From positions 1 to 64,000 of the forward strand of contig JAEPRB010000086.1 in assembly GCA_016758965.1 (NCBI GenBank): a stretch of DNA of 64,000 nt, read 5' to 3'. Positions within the stretch are counted from its first letter, which is position 1; every line of letters begins with the position of its first letter. The position numbers and the translations under genes are program-made. The DNA comes from Circinella minor. Its lineage: Eukaryota > Mucoromycota > Mucoromycetes > Mucorales > Lichtheimiaceae. Positions 47,497 to 61,854 of this stretch are shown here, piece after piece. Below the pieces are notes generated by a model. It saw only the letters and a program-made list of their open reading frames with translations. It did no database searches and was not told the DNA's origin.

Positions 47497-50400
47497 TAGG
47501 CTTAGCGGAGTAATTTAGATAGAACGTCTGGGTATTATAGTGATAAAAAACTTTAGCAACTTTTCTTGGATGAACGCTTATTTTTTCCCCACCTTATAAT
47601 ATCTCATGTGTAACAGTAACATAAAATTGCTATCTGTAGATATTAAAAATGACAATAAGCAAAAATAATGTGCTTTTGTAACATTCAAATGGTAATGAGT
47701 TAATTAATTCGAGAAGGAAAATCTGCTATCAGTGTGATTTTTTATGAATAAGATTGTAATGGTTTCGTTACTGTTGTCTAAAATTTATTCATCATACATA
47801 ACAAGGAGAATTTAAAAGTGTTATGAACTATGTAAATATATTACATTAGCATTACCTGCGTACAAGATATACAACAACACAAATGATCATCATCTTTTCC
47901 TGAATAGCACATGCATGTATACAAACTTGTCATTTGATGATAGTACATATATAGATAATAATCAATTCCCATATACAATTGTCTCTGGCACCAGTAAATC
48001 AGTGGGTATATATATATATATATTAATAACAATAAAATAACATTAGGATACTGGTAACATGGTGATTTACCAAAACAATTGTATTTAACAAGAGCAATAT
48101 CATAACATTTGAATTGTCATCCTCAACCAATTTCCTTTGAAGTTATAAGTCTATGGTGACGAATTTTTTTTTAACCCACATAAGGTTCAGGTTTTCTTAA
48201 AGATTACACCATTTTTTTTAATTCTGTTCCTGAGTAAATTTTTTTTATCTGATGTTTCGATCTATCTCTTTATTTATTTATTTATTTTTTGCACTTGTGA
48301 AAGTTGGGAATTTTAGTTTGACTTTTTTAATAATAAAAGAAACATGACAATCATATTGTCATTACAAAGTGCGGGACAATCTGTTTTTCACTATAGTACA
48401 CCTCACTTTACATTCTACGTACCAAACCCTAACAGTTTTTTACACTGTAATACAAAGCTTAATCTACTGCTCTAGGTCACATAAAACAGCAAAAAAAGGA
48501 AAAAGGTAACATCATGTGATTCCTAACAAGGAGAAAAACAATTTTTACATTCCCATGTAAAAGAATAAAAACAATAATTATAGCCAAAAATTTTTTACTT
48601 TAAACATATAAACATTATGGCACCATTTCGCTAGTGCTTTTCTTTCAATGTACTCAACATTTATTGTATTTCTAGGCAATAAAGTCTAAATCTTTTCAAG
48701 TTGCTGAGGAAAAATAAATGAATTATTATTATACCTTCTGCCTCCTTTTTTCCTGCTCTATAATTATTCTCTCAGATTATTACATTTATAATAATAAGTA
48801 ATAAATCAATAAAAGAATGCTTTGTGTGTTGCTTGGAGAAAACAGGGCGCCAAAAATTATTATACTGTATTCTCTTTTTTTTTTGTTGGGCTGTACAAGA
48901 CTTTGTGTAATCGATTATAATTCTAAATAACACATATTTATCATACATGCATGGATGTAGTGTATCGAGGTAAAGACGATGGTGCAACCATAATTTTGTA
49001 ACATTAAAGAATTAATGACATAAAAGATACACATATATAGTTTGGGATAGTTATACCTGCGTTTGTTTGTGTGTGTCTCAATTTAAATTTGATCCATCAT
49101 TTAGCGTGTGTACTTACCTTTTGTAAAAGATAGTAGATCGTAAATCTTTAATGAGCTTTTCTTTTTGTACTATACTTAAAACGTTAATTTCTATATAAAC
49201 TACGGCGACATATTCTTTTTGGCATCAAGAATAACAATTGTGCCACGATTTTTTTATAAAGAAACTATGCAAACTTGAGAGATCTAATGCTGAATAATCT
49301 TATTCCACTATTTATGTAACATATAGAACAGTAAATATTATCTTTTCCTTTTTGGCTTAGGCCAATATTTTATGAGATTTTATCAGTCTACGTAATATAT
49401 GAATGAAAAGTAATAAAAAAATACTATACTTTTTGTTTTGTTTAATTATTTACGTTGATAGAAGACCTTGGTCATGATACGTTAAACCAACGGTTCTATT
49501 CTTTAATCCATTGTTTTGCTGTTCTTTTAATTATCTATATCGTTTCTCAATACATTCACGTAATCGCTGACCAAGTGATAATAATAGTAAATCAAAAGTT
49601 GAAGTAGTAACTATTAATTATTCTTACTGTCAGAATAGCAAAATGGATTACTCTAATTTATCCATATCTTAATCTTGGCAAGTCCATGAACGTCGCTTTA
49701 ATTTTTGTACATCCTTGTCGGATTAAGTGCCGAAACTTCTCCTTAGAGTGATATGCCCAATTCTTTGGATCAAAGATTAAGTAATGCCTTTTTTGTATAT
49801 TTGATCAATTGCAACATCTCTTTTTCGCCAAGTAAAACTTTTTTTTTGTTTACTGTATATAGCAAATGCATATAAGGTCTATAGTATCATTTTATTCTGT
49901 TTTTTTTTCCGCACCAAATACATACAAGAGTTTTACTATATACCTCGTGTATTTAATATTATCGGTCTTTTTAGTGTATTAGTTGTAAACAGTTACTCAC
50001 TTTTATAATGCTTACTTTGTTTTATTATTTCAATTTACAATTTTCTATTTTATCTATGATTGGTGTGTAACATAAACAGTTTTTTTTGACACTTAATAAG
50101 CTTACTACCAATAATATAGAACATACTCATTATTTAGATTTTTCATGTGCATAACAACGTTATGGGAAAAGTAGATTATCGTGATTTCCTTTTTTTGTTC
50201 TTTCGTCAAATGAGTAATACTAGCAATAGTTGCAGTAGTAAAGCTATATGTTAGCATACAAAACTCTGACCCAAATCCCCAGACCATAAAGGTATGACAA
50301 ATATATGGTTATAGAAATATTTCTAGCTAATTTTTTTAAAAATTATTCTACTGCAAATCGCAATTCACTTAAATGAACTACGTATTAAGAAACAAAGAAG

Positions 50401-51768
50401 AAATGTTGACAAGATCAAATATTAAAAACATTATTGACCTGTATTTTATTTTACTTTTACTTTATGTAAAAAAAAAAGCCTTCTTATTTTAGTTCTACGT
50501 ACTTCTAGTCAAAGAAGTGTTTCAATTATCATTACTATATATATAACAACGAAAGACACCATTTAATGATCTTGTAACTGTTGTTAAACATAATAACCTA
50601 TGTACGACAGTAACCGAGTTACTAATTGTAATAAAGACAGAACGTTTAAACACATGATGAGTACCGGTAGCAGCACGAATATTCTAATGTAATTTTTCTC
50701 TTTGTTTGCTTGTAATAATAGCATCAATTTTAAAAATCGCTTTGGACATATGTAGTAAATAAAATTGAATAGCACAGATAATCGATCGTAGATACAAGCT
50801 TCCATAATATGGTTATTATTATTTGATCTAAACATTTCACTATACTATTTTTTTAAATAAAACAGCTCGCTATTGTTATTTACAGTGAAATATTCACCAC
50901 TCATAACATCCAAGAATGATATTCACCAGTATCAAATGGCCATATTGATTTATTTTCCATAATCTCTTTTATTATAAAATGAGTGCAGTAATATCTTGCA
51001 AATTGTTATTACTATTTTTCATTGTATTGTTATATTCGTTATGGTGCTGGACCATGCAAAAAAATTAAAAAAAAAAAAAAAATTCACCAAACCGCATTGA
51101 GAATAAAAGTTCATACGTAAACGTAGTATATGTTAAAAAGATAGTAAAGCTCGTTTGTGCCTAAATGAATTTTCCTTGCATAAATGTTAGACCATCGTAG
51201 CACTTGGGTAAGAACTTCTCACGTTTTATAGTACCATATTTCATTATTTAGTCAGGGTATGGATACGGATCCTTATAGGGAAAAAAAAAGAAGAAAAAGC
51301 ATATGATTTTTGTTTTTTGGACACAGTCTATCTTTCAGTACTGCTGTTGTGTCTTTATTCATTTTGTTTAGTAAAAGAGTGTTTTATGTGTGTAAAAAGA
51401 CAGATAAAAAAGCCTTTCTTTAATCCGTTATAATATTTAGCATTAACTTGGTGGTAAAACCATTAATTACTAATATCATGTGGCTTGTAACAAATCCATT
51501 CCATGATAATAGTTTCATTTTTATTAAAATATGTACTAAATTTTATCAAATGTATCGATATGAAAGTATTCAATGTTTTTCTTTTTATTCTTCTGCAAGT
51601 TTTGTAGCCTGTGAATTTTTTTTTAGCGGGTGATCAAAAGAAGCAAGTCGATAAGATGGATTTATAGGGTTGGGTCCGCGGGGAGAAATGAAATATTGGT
51701 TGCAACAAATGTAGCACAAAGTTCTATCAAGTTTTTTTTAACGTTATACAAGCTAGATCTACGTTTAA

Positions 51769-51777
51769 TATAAAAAG
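51769..51777 (+). promoter_or_regulatory. TATA box of GDSL hydrolase copy 2
   Basis: TATAAAAAG, 94 nt upstream of the second copy's ATG. A GC-rich patch (GTCCGCGGGGA, 51674-51684) lies about 85 nt further upstream and is unusual in this AT-rich DNA; it includes a GCGGGG core like binding sites of carbon-repression regulators, which is only a suggestion. Confidence 0.4.
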
Positions 51778-51870
51778 AAGCGTGCAGTTTTTTTTTCTTA
51801 TTATTATTATTTTGTTTCAAACAAAGTCTAAATAGGTTTTTTTTTTGAAAAACAATTAATAATAATAATC

Positions 51871-53661
51871 ATGGCTCATGGTAACAAGATATTTGCGTTG
51901 GGGATACTGGCCTTCACCACGATATTACATACTTTTGCTGTAGCTCAGCAAAGTCCTGGCCCTGTTGATGGTACTTACGTAAAGGAAATTGGGGAATGTG
52001 CTCAATTGAAACCACGTTCTTCCCCTCCCGCTGGTCCTCACGATCTTCGACCTGATGATATTAAGGTTGTTGCTGCTTTGGGAGACAGGTAGCATAGATC
52101 AAACAAATTATTATTGATAATTATGTATATCTATATGAAAATTAAGTCAACTAACAAATGCTATTTTACTTTCTGCCCAATCTAGTATCATGGCTGGGTT
52201 TGCTCTTGAAGGTGTTAATGACGGTAAAGGTGGTTCTGGTCTTCTGAATGCAAGTTCTATTACCGAATATCGTGGACAAAGTTGGGGTATCGGTGGTGAT
52301 GATGGAGCTGTCACTCTTGCAAACATGGTGTCACACTATAACGCTTCTGTGGAAGGTCGATCCCAGGGTTCCCATCTTGCTACTATTTGCTATGGTAACT
52401 ATATCTGCTCAATAATGATCACATTTTATTTTTCCATTTTATTAGTATTATTATTGTCATTAACTTTGAAATTACTTTCTTTTTTTTTAAAAAAAAAATA
52501 GCTGATCTTTGCTTGGATCAATTCCGTAATGAAGAAAAGGATGTCCTTAATGGTGCATTATCCGGTGGTATTGCTATGAATTTGAAGGATGAGCTTGATT
52601 ATCTCATTCCCCGCATGAAAGAACTTCCCGGTATTAACTTTGAAACTGATTGGAAGATGATCACTATTCAAATTGGAAGTAAAGTATCAAAAGCTAGAAA
52701 AATAATCAACGACTCACAACATATATATTCTTATAAATTTTATCACAGATGATTCATAACTTATAATTCAATTTCTTATCCTCTGCTTGAAATTTAATTT
52801 TATTAGGTAATGATCAATGCGCTTCTTGCAATAACCCTTTTAGCGATGAAGTTACTACTGAAAAGTTTGGTGGTTATATGGATGAAACCATTCAACGTAT
52901 CAAAGATGAAATCCCACGTGTTCTTGTTAACGTCGTTGGTAGCTTCAATGTATCTGTTGTCTATGATCTGACTTTTGGACAAGAATATTGTCGTCCCATT
53001 TTGGAACAACCTAACTTCCTTATAAATCGTGCTGAATGTCCTTGCTTCCTTGACGGTAAGAAGGAAAATCGTGATCAAATGGACAGACTCGCTGTTGGCT
53101 ACAATGATAAAATCCTGGAAATTTACAACAAGTACAAGGGACAAGAAAATGATAACTTTGCTATGCGATTTACTCCTCCTCTTATTGATATTGGAAGCTT
53201 TCCCTTAGAAGTCATGAGGTATACTAATAGTAATATAACAGTAATAATAATCTAGAATTTTATTAACTTCTACTTTCCAATTTTTTTTAACTCGTAGCAA
53301 CATGGATTGTTTCCATCCTGGAAAACTTGCTCATCAATGGGTTGCCAAGGTAACACACAATATAGCATATTTATCTATTATGACATTAACAGGGTACTGA
53401 TGCAATTTACACCATTTTTTATACAAAAAAAATAGCTTGCTTGGAACACTTTGTACATGGGTTGGGAAAGCTACCCTACAGAGAACTATAAGTACGATGC
53501 TGATTTGAAGGTATGATGAACAACTACTTCTATAATTATTATTTAGACAAAAAAGAGTTACGTATATACAAGCTACTGATTATTAATTACATATGAATAT
53601 ATTATATTTAATTTTATAGGTTTTCTGTCCCACAGAAGAAGATCGTATCCGCGTCAACTAA
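51871..53661 (+). CDS. Secreted GDSL/SGNH hydrolase, phospholipase-B1-like (copy 2)
   Basis: Seven exons (51871-52088, 52186-52394, 52502-52678, 52807-53218, 53298-53349, 53436-53510, 53620-53661) give 394 residues. Signal peptide ~1-25 (ends TFAVAQ). Catalytic residues: Ser73 in GDSIMAGF, Asn203 in IGSNDQC, Asp342 and His345 in DCFHPGKLAHQW. It is a tandem paralogue of the gene at 44661. Exons 2, 3, 5, 6 and 7 have identical lengths in both copies (209, 177, 52, 75 and 42 nt), intron phases are identical, and long stretches such as SSITEYRGQSWGIGGDD are shared. Copy 2 has a longer N-terminus. Differences cluster in the signal peptide, the region after the CSC/CPC motif and the C-terminus. 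Phospholipase activity is inferred. Confidence 0.88.
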
Positions 53662-55772
53662 ATTTAAGACAGATCACTCGAGCTAATGTCCGTGGTTCAT
53701 TATATTATTATATATCTTTATTATCTTTACTATACTTAACTTATTATTACCGTATACGTAATATTACTATTATTTTTCAAACTTATTTAATTTAGTTATT
53801 TACTACAATATCATATAATAAATTTATTTGCTTCTTAATAGCTTAATATTATGTTATGTAAACAAGTAGATAGGGAAAACAGCAACTCTTAGTCTTGTTA
53901 CGTAGATATGCACATTAGCAAAAAAAGTTTAAGATTACAAAGATATTACATGATTATGGTCTGGAATGATAATTTATCAAGGTTAATTAACTACTCTTCT
54001 CAACATTATTCAAACTTCAATAATGCTATGTCTTCAAAAACTATAAATCGTGCCGCCACCTTCTGACAGACATTACAAAAAGCGGATCAATACTGTATCA
54101 TAAAATTCTTTTAGTATTTTTAGGCTTAGACCATAGGTACGCTACTTAAAATGCCATCGATACTTATAGATATTTATTAAAAGCACTATTATTACTTTAC
54201 AAAGAAAAAACTTTTTAATATGTAGATTTTAACTAGAATAAAAAAACAAGTAACCAAAAGGGACGAAACTTTTAAATTAATTGTAAGATGCACCTCGGTC
54301 CTATCTTGTTGCTGATATCAACCCTGGATAAAGAGAAAATAACCAGTAAAAACTATCATTATTACTAAATTTCCAGCAGTAACTGAAGCTGCTTCATCTG
54401 GTATCGAGTTTGTCAAATAATACACTTGATTGCTATTAGTTTGTGCCGATCCAAAAGAAAGTTTATATATCATAATCCACAATGTGAAAACTAATAGAAC
54501 ATTTGATTTTCAACAGAAAAAACCGCAAGCCAACGCCCCTAGTGACATGAATAAAATACTGCTTGCTCATACATTTATAGTGATTTGATACTCTGTTACG
54601 GACTGTTCACCATTATCTTTTCTAAACTTGTCATCGAGTTTACGTTGAGTCCGATTCTCTGGTACGTATTCCAAATGGGGTACTTTCAATCAATTTCTTT
54701 TTTCAAAATTTTTAACAGTCAAGGTAGAACAAGAGGAGTTGGGGAAAAAGAAAACATACTCTTTTTCTATGCATCCCTTATTTAAATATTGTATATATTG
54801 TACTAGAAAGAAACTCAGTGATGCCCAAAATATGTTTCTTTTGGGAGTTCCTGTCTATGTATTAATGTAAGATAATCCTATTTTTACTAAGCTACGTAAA
54901 GAATTTATTTATTTATTTTTTAAAAAAATGAGAAGACTTACACTGTGTGGAACAAGTTTAAAGTTGTATATAAATAAATGTTTTTTCGCTACCTACGTAC
55001 ATACGCCACTGTTGGTTTTTTTTTCGGTACATCAAATAGTAACTGCATAATTCTCTTTACGTAAAATATATATTTTGATGCATAAAAAAGAAAAACCACC
55101 TGTGGATAATATGATATCATCATTTAATTCTATTTTTTTTTATGATAGTTATACGACTCCAAATAACTCTGCAATCAAATTAATGTTTCTTTTTTCTGTA
55201 TATCATACCAATTTAAAAACAGAAAAGTTCGATTTTTTTTAGTGCTATATCATTATTATTTACCGGATCTGATAAGTAAAATATGCTAAAACATTTAGGC
55301 TACTCTCAGAAAAAAAAAAGTCGCAAGGAGATGATCGAACGAAAAAAGAAAAACAAATACGTATATATATTTGATGAAGGAAGATTCATGTACCAGCAAG
55401 ATTTTGTATATTATTTCAAGTTGCAAAAAAAAAAAGTAAACAAATAATTATGATAGTAAGTATGATGTAATAATAATAATAAGAGAAAAGAGTAGGGGGT
55501 TTATGGTTTTGAGAACTTGTTGAAAAAAATAAAAATAAATTATATAATAAGGTAAAGTGTGATAATTAATAATAATACAACATGTTATACAATTTATCAA
55601 AAAGAAAAAAAAAATAAGGATGTTATAATAATAAGAGGTATGTGCGTGTTATAAAAAATAATATAGTAAAAATGTTTTGTTTGTTTGTATTGAAAATGGA
55701 GGGTGTGTGTAACAATGCATAAAGTATATATATATACATTTTGTTTTTTTTCTTGTGATTTTTTTCCCTGCT
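53662..55772. other. 2.1-kb intergenic region
   Basis: Convergent 3' regions of the second GDSL hydrolase gene and the MFS gene. AT-rich, with no coding signal or RNA gene recognised. Confidence 0.5.
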
Positions 55773-57947
55773 TTACAAAGGAGCTTTACCAGAAATAGCA
55801 TAAACGAAAAAGAGAACCCATGCAACAATAAGAGCAGCAATGAAAAGAGCAAAGAAAAAGACATTGAATGGTTTAACTTTAGTATCCTTGTAAGTATCTT
55901 CACCATGAGCAATATGAGCCAGTTCTTTATCATTGCGTTCTTTCATCATAAGTTCACGTTTCTTACGACTGGCTTCAAGTAAGTTACCCAAGAAGAATCG
56001 TTGTGTAATCAATAAGGTGACAATAAGAACGAAACCAATGGCAGCCAAAATTATATATAAGACCATGACACCAGTATAAGCTTGACCTGCAGTATTATCT
56101 TGAACGATACCAATGACGATATCAAGAATAGATGTACCAACTAAAAGAAAATAATAAAGGATAATTATGTATATCGCGATTAGTTACAAATTTTCATTAT
56201 AATTATTATTATTTATATAAAAAAAAGTATTTTGACCACTTACTGTTGTTACTAGATTTATACATGCCAAGACCAGTACCAATGTAATCAGAAGGTAAAA
56301 TCATACCAATCGATGTAATCATGGAAATAGGTCCGAAGGCCAAACTGATGGAATAGAAGACCATACCAACGACAGCATCAACATACTAGTTAAATAAATA
56401 AAAAAATATTAGTGTCGAATTAAAAATTATTTTTGCCAGCTTGTCCCTGGGCACCCTGGTAAAAGTATAACATGCTCTGGTGATTTTAAACTTACTGTCC
56501 AGCCCAAAAGACCACAACTGAGAATTAAGAAGACGGAAGAAAGAAGAACTATAATAAATCATAGTAACAAACGATCATACATATTAGAAAAAAAAATTAA
56601 GAAAAACCGATAGCAATATACAAAACAATTAACATAATAGTAATAAGACTTACGAATAATAATACGACCACCAAACATATCCATAATGATACCAAGGATT
56701 GGAGTACCAACAATAGGTACAATCAATGAGGCGGATGCTTTATAACCAGCCAATTGTGCATCACTATTAAAGTGAACTTGAATCAATTCGGTACTAATGG
56801 TTTGGAAAGATGACCATACGGCAGCATAAATAAATTCAATGGTAATAATACCCCAATAGAAAAGAGGGAATTTCAAAACAGAGAACAACTTGAACGATTT
56901 CTTGCGTTTTAACTTGAATACATCTTCCTTATTAATCACATTGTTACCAGACAAATGACGAACAATCAAGGCATAGACCAAGTTCATAACAACAGAAAAG
57001 GCACAAATGATTAAAGCCAACCAAAATGCCCAGACCCAATCACCGGTGCTTTCAGCAACAGGGTTAGCAGCAAGGGTACCAATAAAAGATGCAAGACGAC
57101 TGATAGATAATTGAAGACCAATAGCAATAGCCAAGTGTTGTGTACGGAACCATTTTGAAAGCAAAGATTCCTGCATGGTGACAATAAGACCGGAACCAAT
57201 ACCAAAAACGACTCGACCAACAACCATCAAAGGGAAAGAAGAGTATTTAGCAGCGATAGCTGTTAATAAACTACCAATAATAATAAAAACATTAACGGCA
57301 AGAGTACCCCATACAGAACCGAAAAGATCCATAAAGACACCACCAAGAATAGGGAAAATGGTATTAATGATTGAGACGGCAGAGGAAATGACACCATAAC
57401 GTGTGTTATCAATGTCCAAGTTCTAAGAATATCAAAAAATTTTATTTAGTGAAATAATTATTATCCGGATTATAATTACTACATAAAGCAGGTTTTTTTT
57501 TTATTTGTTTTTTTTCCCTTTTATTGGGTTACTATACTTTACCGATTTGATAGATGACTTCATAGCACTAAGTGCAGAAGCAGAAAAATGAGAACCAACT
57601 TTTTTTTTTTTTTTTTCAAAAACAAGAAACATGTTAGTCATATGATGTCAATAATAATTCTGTAAATAAATATAAATAATAATAATAATAAAGACATGAT
57701 CTAAGTAGTAAAAAAAAAAGATATAAAACACAATACCTGGTAACATCAATGCAGTAATAAGGGCAATCATTTTAAATTGCCAAACAGCATTTGCTAAGGC
57801 AGCATCACCTCCTGTTAAACCATGATGAGTGTTTTCACCTTCTTCAGTACGATCAACAATATCATCTGTCTTGATAGGATCTGAAGAATATTCAGTTTTT
57901 TCACCCGTCGATTCGAATTTTTCCAAAGTGGTATTATTGGTGGCCAT
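55773..57947 (-). CDS. MFSD1: Major facilitator superfamily transporter, MFSD1-like
   Basis: Six exons (57947-57737, 57598-57543, 57422-56654, 56548-56496, 56385-56244, 56140-55773) give 532 residues. A polar N-terminal tail (~1-52) is followed by about twelve hydrophobic segments. Features of the MFSD1 family (yeast YCR023C) include SHFSASALSAMKSSIK after helix 1, NTRYGVISSAVSIINTIFPILGG, VVGRVVFGIGSGLIVTMQESLLSKWF and, in the C-terminal half, ILGIIMDMFGGRI and PSDYIGTGLGMYKSSNNS. Animal MFSD1 is a lysosomal dipeptide exporter; a vacuolar/lysosomal location here is an inference. A charged cytosolic loop (RKKRELMMKERNDKEL) precedes the last helix. The leading exon/intron borders are T/A-rich. 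Confidence 0.88.
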
Positions 57948-59517
57948 GATAATTCACTACTCTCGTTTTTATTTATTTCCTGGAGAGGGAAAAAAGCACT
58001 TATTAAGAAAAAAAAAGGGAAAAACAGAAAGTAGAGAAAAGAAGGAACAACAAGAAAGCAAGGAAAAAAGAAAAAAAGGGAAAAAGATACTAAGAATGAT
58101 TTCTTTTATACCTAAATTAGGTTTTTCCTGATTTTGAACATGCTTTGTGTAATCTATAAAACTGAATTATAAAAAATTTTTATCAGATCTTTTTTTTAGA
58201 GTTACTTTTTTTTTTTATAATAAACTATCATGAGATGGTTAATACAAAAGAACGAAAAGTGATATAACTCCGCGCGAGCCAAACCCGGGACTTAATAGGG
58301 TTTTTTATTGTGAAGGTATTACAACGACATTGTATATACGGCAAAATGTACGATGAATTTTGATGATGCGTACAACATTCTATTAGTAGCATCTGATTAT
58401 CTGGGTCTTAATAAAGTAAAGTGGCTATAAAATGGTCATAGCGAGAGAGCGGTGATGAGGAGAAAGAAAAATTCACCCTGGTCTAAGACTGCTTGTTGAT
58501 AATATATCTTGGTAAGTTTTATTATGGAAACATTTTTTTTTTCATATAATTTTTTTTAAATGAGATTCAATAGATTATTATATAAAGTAGTTGCCTTATA
58601 ATTTAAAAAGAGAAATAAACTAGTAAACTTAAAACCTGCATATTATAAACCTGCATAATGAAATATTTCTACATATGAACAATGTTGTTGAGTACTTAAC
58701 TTGGAACGGATAAATTTGCCACTTTTCGTTCAAGGGTATATATATATATAGAAAGAATGGGTGGTTTCATCATATCTTCTTGTTACACAACTCTTTTGGT
58801 TTGGAGGGTTTTATTAGGTCAGACGATCTGATTGTGATCGTGAGTATCTATTACATGTTAACACTTATAAAATAACATTTGAATCTTTATTTATTTATTT
58901 ATAGTTAAAAGTGTAGAAAATAAAATAAAAAATAAAAAACACATGGGTAAAGAGAAAAAAAAATGCTACTTTAGTTACTGGATATTTGTAGTGTGTGTGT
59001 GTGTATTTGTATTGTGCTATTGTGTAAAGATGGAATGAATTAAATTTAATATAAATAATATATATATGAATATATAAAGAACAGAAGATAAAAAATGGTT
59101 AGATTAAGAAGGAAAAAACAAGATGGAAAGGATTGAAAAGGTAATCATACATATTTTTTTTCTCCTTTACACATTATGATCCGAAAAAAAAAATACAATG
59201 TTTCCCCGGATCGCAATCCATTTGTAACATGGTTACACATAATATATACTCCATACTTGGAAGGACTTCTTTAAAGTGGAATAAACACAGCTATATATAT
59301 ATATATATATTACTTTTCTTATTATTATGCACCATTTTTTTTCCTAGTTTATAAACATTTGAAAACTTAATACCTTGTAAAGAAAGAACTTTAATGAAGA
59401 AACAAACATTATTATTGTTAATAATAATAAGTTTTTTTTTTCAAAACGAATGTATAAATTATATGTGTGTAAATGATTGCATATATGCAATATCATGAAT
59501 CTTTTTTTTATTATTAT
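57948..59517. other. 1.6-kb intergenic region
   Basis: Promoter side of the MFSD1-like gene and 3' side of the trifunctional TRP gene. A GC-rich patch (CCGCGCGAGCCAAACCCGGG, 58271-58290) stands out but does not fold as a tRNA. No gene found. Confidence 0.5.
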
Positions 59518-61854
59518 TTATTGATGTGCCGCCTTTGCACGGCTAACAAATTCACGAATCTTTTCCAAATCCTTAACACCATCTGTTTCCACACCTGAAG
59601 AAACATCAACAGCCCAAGGATGTACTTGATGAATAGCTTCTGTCACATTGGAAACATCCAAACCACCAGCTAGAATGACAGGGAAATTGCTACTTTCTGG
59701 ATAACCAGCACGTTTATGCGTCACTACTTGTTGAGCGATTGACCAATCAAATTTGACACCATGACCTCCTTGTTGATCTGAGCGAAGACCAGATACCTTG
59801 GCATCCAAAAGAACATGATGATAATTTCCTGGGTGAGTAATATGTGGCAATTGTCCAGCATTAAAAGAATCCGCATCCATATGAAAAGCCTTGATAGTAG
59901 GTACAGGTAAGAATCGAGCTAATTCTGCTGATTCTGTACCATGTAATTGAATAAGATCAAGACCAATAGTAGTAGCTACACGAGTCATTTCTTCTACAGA
60001 TTCATTGACAAAAACACCCACTACCAATGGTTTACGAGATCTCTTTTCCAATAATTGTTTATGAAGTTCAAACCAATCCGTTGATCCAGGATACGTGTTG
60101 TTATTCTTTTGTCCTTCTTCTTGGTTTGGTAAATCCAAAGCACGTACAGCATTGACAATTTCACGTGCCTTTTCTACACCCACAAATCGTTTTGATTTAG
60201 GTGCAAAAATAAGACCAATCAAATCTGCACCTGCTTTGGCCGCTTCCACGGCTGCATCCACAGTAGAAATACCACAAATCTTGACCAATGTCTTTGCAGG
60301 AGGTGCAGGTGCTTTTGGATCCTGTTTTTCAAGACATAACAACTCGGCGACAAATTCCTTCAAATTCCAAGCCCGCATTAAAGATTCACCAACCAAAATA
60401 GCGCCTACACCTTGAGCTACCATTGGTTCAACATCCGCACGACTAGCAATACCAGAGAGAGCACATAAAATTGTATTTTCAGGTACCATCTTGGCAAGAC
60501 GTGTTGTAGTTTCCATGTCAACATCAAAACTATGCAAGTTACGATTATTTACACCAATCACTTGAGAACCTAATGCATTAGCACGTGCCATTTCTTCTGC
60601 ATTATTAACTTCCACCAAAGGTTCCATTCCAAGAGACTTTGAATAATTATATAAATCATGAAGTGTTTCATCCGATAACATGGCAACAATTAAAAGAACA
60701 GTATCAGCACCATTCAAACGAGCTTCCAAAATTTGATAACGATCCAAAATAAAGTCTTTACGTAAGATACAAGGACGATTAGGTAAATGATCTAATGCTT
60801 GACGTACTTGACGCATATCATTTAATGAACCACGGAACCATTTTGGTTCCGTTAGTACGGAAATAACACTTGCGCCTGCCAATGCATATTTAAGTGCTTG
60901 TTCTGCAGCGTTAGCCTTGATATCAATTTCTCCCTTGGATGGAGAAGCACGTTTGACTTCAGCCATTAATGCCAAAGATGTTTGACGTAAACGTGAAGGG
61001 AAATCTTTGAGAGGAGGAGCAATATGTAATTCCAATAGTTTTTCCAAATTTTCTTGACTTTGACCAGGAATTTCTTTGGCTGCTTGAACATCTTGTTGAC
61101 GTTGAGCATAAATACGAGTCAAAATAGATGAAACACCATTTGGTGTAGGAGAAGGCATAGGTGTTGTTCCTGTTGTTTTAATAGAAGCATTATCTTGTTC
61201 CAATGTTTCTTGTTTCTTTACTTCTTCCACCTTTTGTTTCTTGGGCAATACACCAGCACCTGGATTTTCACCCCAAGATCCACCACGTAAATTCAAAAAG
61301 TTAGCCAACATGGTACGACCATTGTCGCACAAAATACTTTCGGGATGGAATTGAACACCTTCAATGGTATATTCCACATGACGAACACCCATAATGACAC
61401 CGTTATCTGTTGTAGCAGTCACTTCCAATACATCAGGTACTGTGGTTGGCATACCTGCCAATGAATGATAACGTGTTACTTGGTTATCTTGAGGTACATT
61501 TTTAAAAATACTACGTCCATCATGTTTGATAGTTGAAGTTTTGCCGTGTAAAATATCTCCTGCATAGGAAACAGTTCCACCAAAGACTTCAAAAATACAT
61601 TGTTCACCCATACAAATACCAAAGATGGGTAATTTTCCAGCGAAATGACGAATGACGTCTCGACTGATACCAGCGTCTTGAGAAGGATGACCTGGACCAG
61701 GAGAAATGACAATGTTACGAGGTGCAAGTTTTTCAATTTCTTCAATAGTAATTTCGTCGTTACGATGAACTAAAACATTGGCACCCAATGCAGAAAGGTA
61801 TTGGTATACGTTATACGTAAATGAATCGTAGTTATCAATCAAGAGTGTTGTCAT
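59518..61854 (-). CDS. TRP1: Trifunctional anthranilate synthase II / indole-3-glycerol-phosphate synthase / phosphoribosylanthranilate isomerase
   Basis: A single exon of 778 codons, the only long gene here without introns. Domain order is the standard fungal G-C-F arrangement (Aspergillus trpC, Phycomyces trp1). Residues 1-200 are a class I glutamine amidotransferase with ISPGPGHPS, nucleophile C81 in FGICMGEQ and H170/E172 in QFHPES. A linker (~205-240) leads to indole-glycerol-phosphate synthase (~245-510; [37 protein letters not shown]). Phosphoribosylanthranilate isomerase (~525-778) shows [34 protein letters not shown] and [10 protein letters not shown]. It supplies glutaminase for anthranilate synthesis and catalyses two later steps of tryptophan biosynthesis in the cytosol. 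The partner chorismate-binding subunit is not in the window. Confidence 0.96.
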   Translation of the reverse strand: MTTLLIDNYDSFTYNVYQYLSALGANVLVHRNDEITIEEIEKLAPRNIVISPGPGHPSQDAGISRDVIRHFAGKLPIFGICMGEQCIFEVFGGTVSYAGDILHGKTSTIKHDGRSIFKNVPQDNQVTRYHSLAGMPTTVPDVLEVTATTDNGVIMGVRHVEYTIEGVQFHPESILCDNGRTMLANFLNLRGGSWGENPGAGVLPKKQKVEEVKKQETLEQDNASIKTTGTTPMPSPTPNGVSSILTRIYAQRQQDVQAAKEIPGQSQENLEKLLELHIAPPLKDFPSRLRQTSLALMAEVKRASPSKGEIDIKANAAEQALKYALAGASVISVLTEPKWFRGSLNDMRQVRQALDHLPNRPCILRKDFILDRYQILEARLNGADTVLLIVAMLSDETLHDLYNYSKSLGMEPLVEVNNAEEMARANALGSQVIGVNNRNLHSFDVDMETTTRLAKMVPENTILCALSGIASRADVEPMVAQGVGAILVGESLMRAWNLKEFVAELLCLEKQDPKAPAPPAKTLVKICGISTVDAAVEAAKAGADLIGLIFAPKSKRFVGVEKAREIVNAVRALDLPNQEEGQKNNNTYPGSTDWFELHKQLLEKRSRKPLVVGVFVNESVEEMTRVATTIGLDLIQLHGTESAELARFLPVPTIKAFHMDADSFNAGQLPHITHPGNYHHVLLDAKVSGLRSDQQGGHGVKFDWSIAQQVVTHKRAGYPESSNFPVILAGGLDVSNVTEAIHQVHPWAVDVSSGVETDGVKDLEKIREFVSRAKAAHQ

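Larger units (their letters stand above)
46392..51870. other. 5.5-kb spacer between the two GDSL hydrolase genes
   Basis: AT-rich DNA without a convincing gene. The notable content is the SINE-like insertion at 47132-47483. Short frames (for example 50584-50835 on the minus strand) are hydrophobic translations of AT-rich DNA and not supported. Confidence 0.5.

Noticed and set aside
47841..48032. 63-codon minus-strand frame near the SINE-like element
   Set aside because: Composed of Tyr/Ile/Cys codons from TA-rich DNA; no sign of a LINE protein.
54519..54560. GCCAACGCCCCTAG resembles the head of the SINE-like element
   Set aside because: The match is only about ten bases and does not extend to the A/B boxes, tail or a target duplication.
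58268..58300. GC-rich patch resembling a tRNA arm
   Set aside because: No A or B box at proper spacing and no cloverleaf could be drawn.
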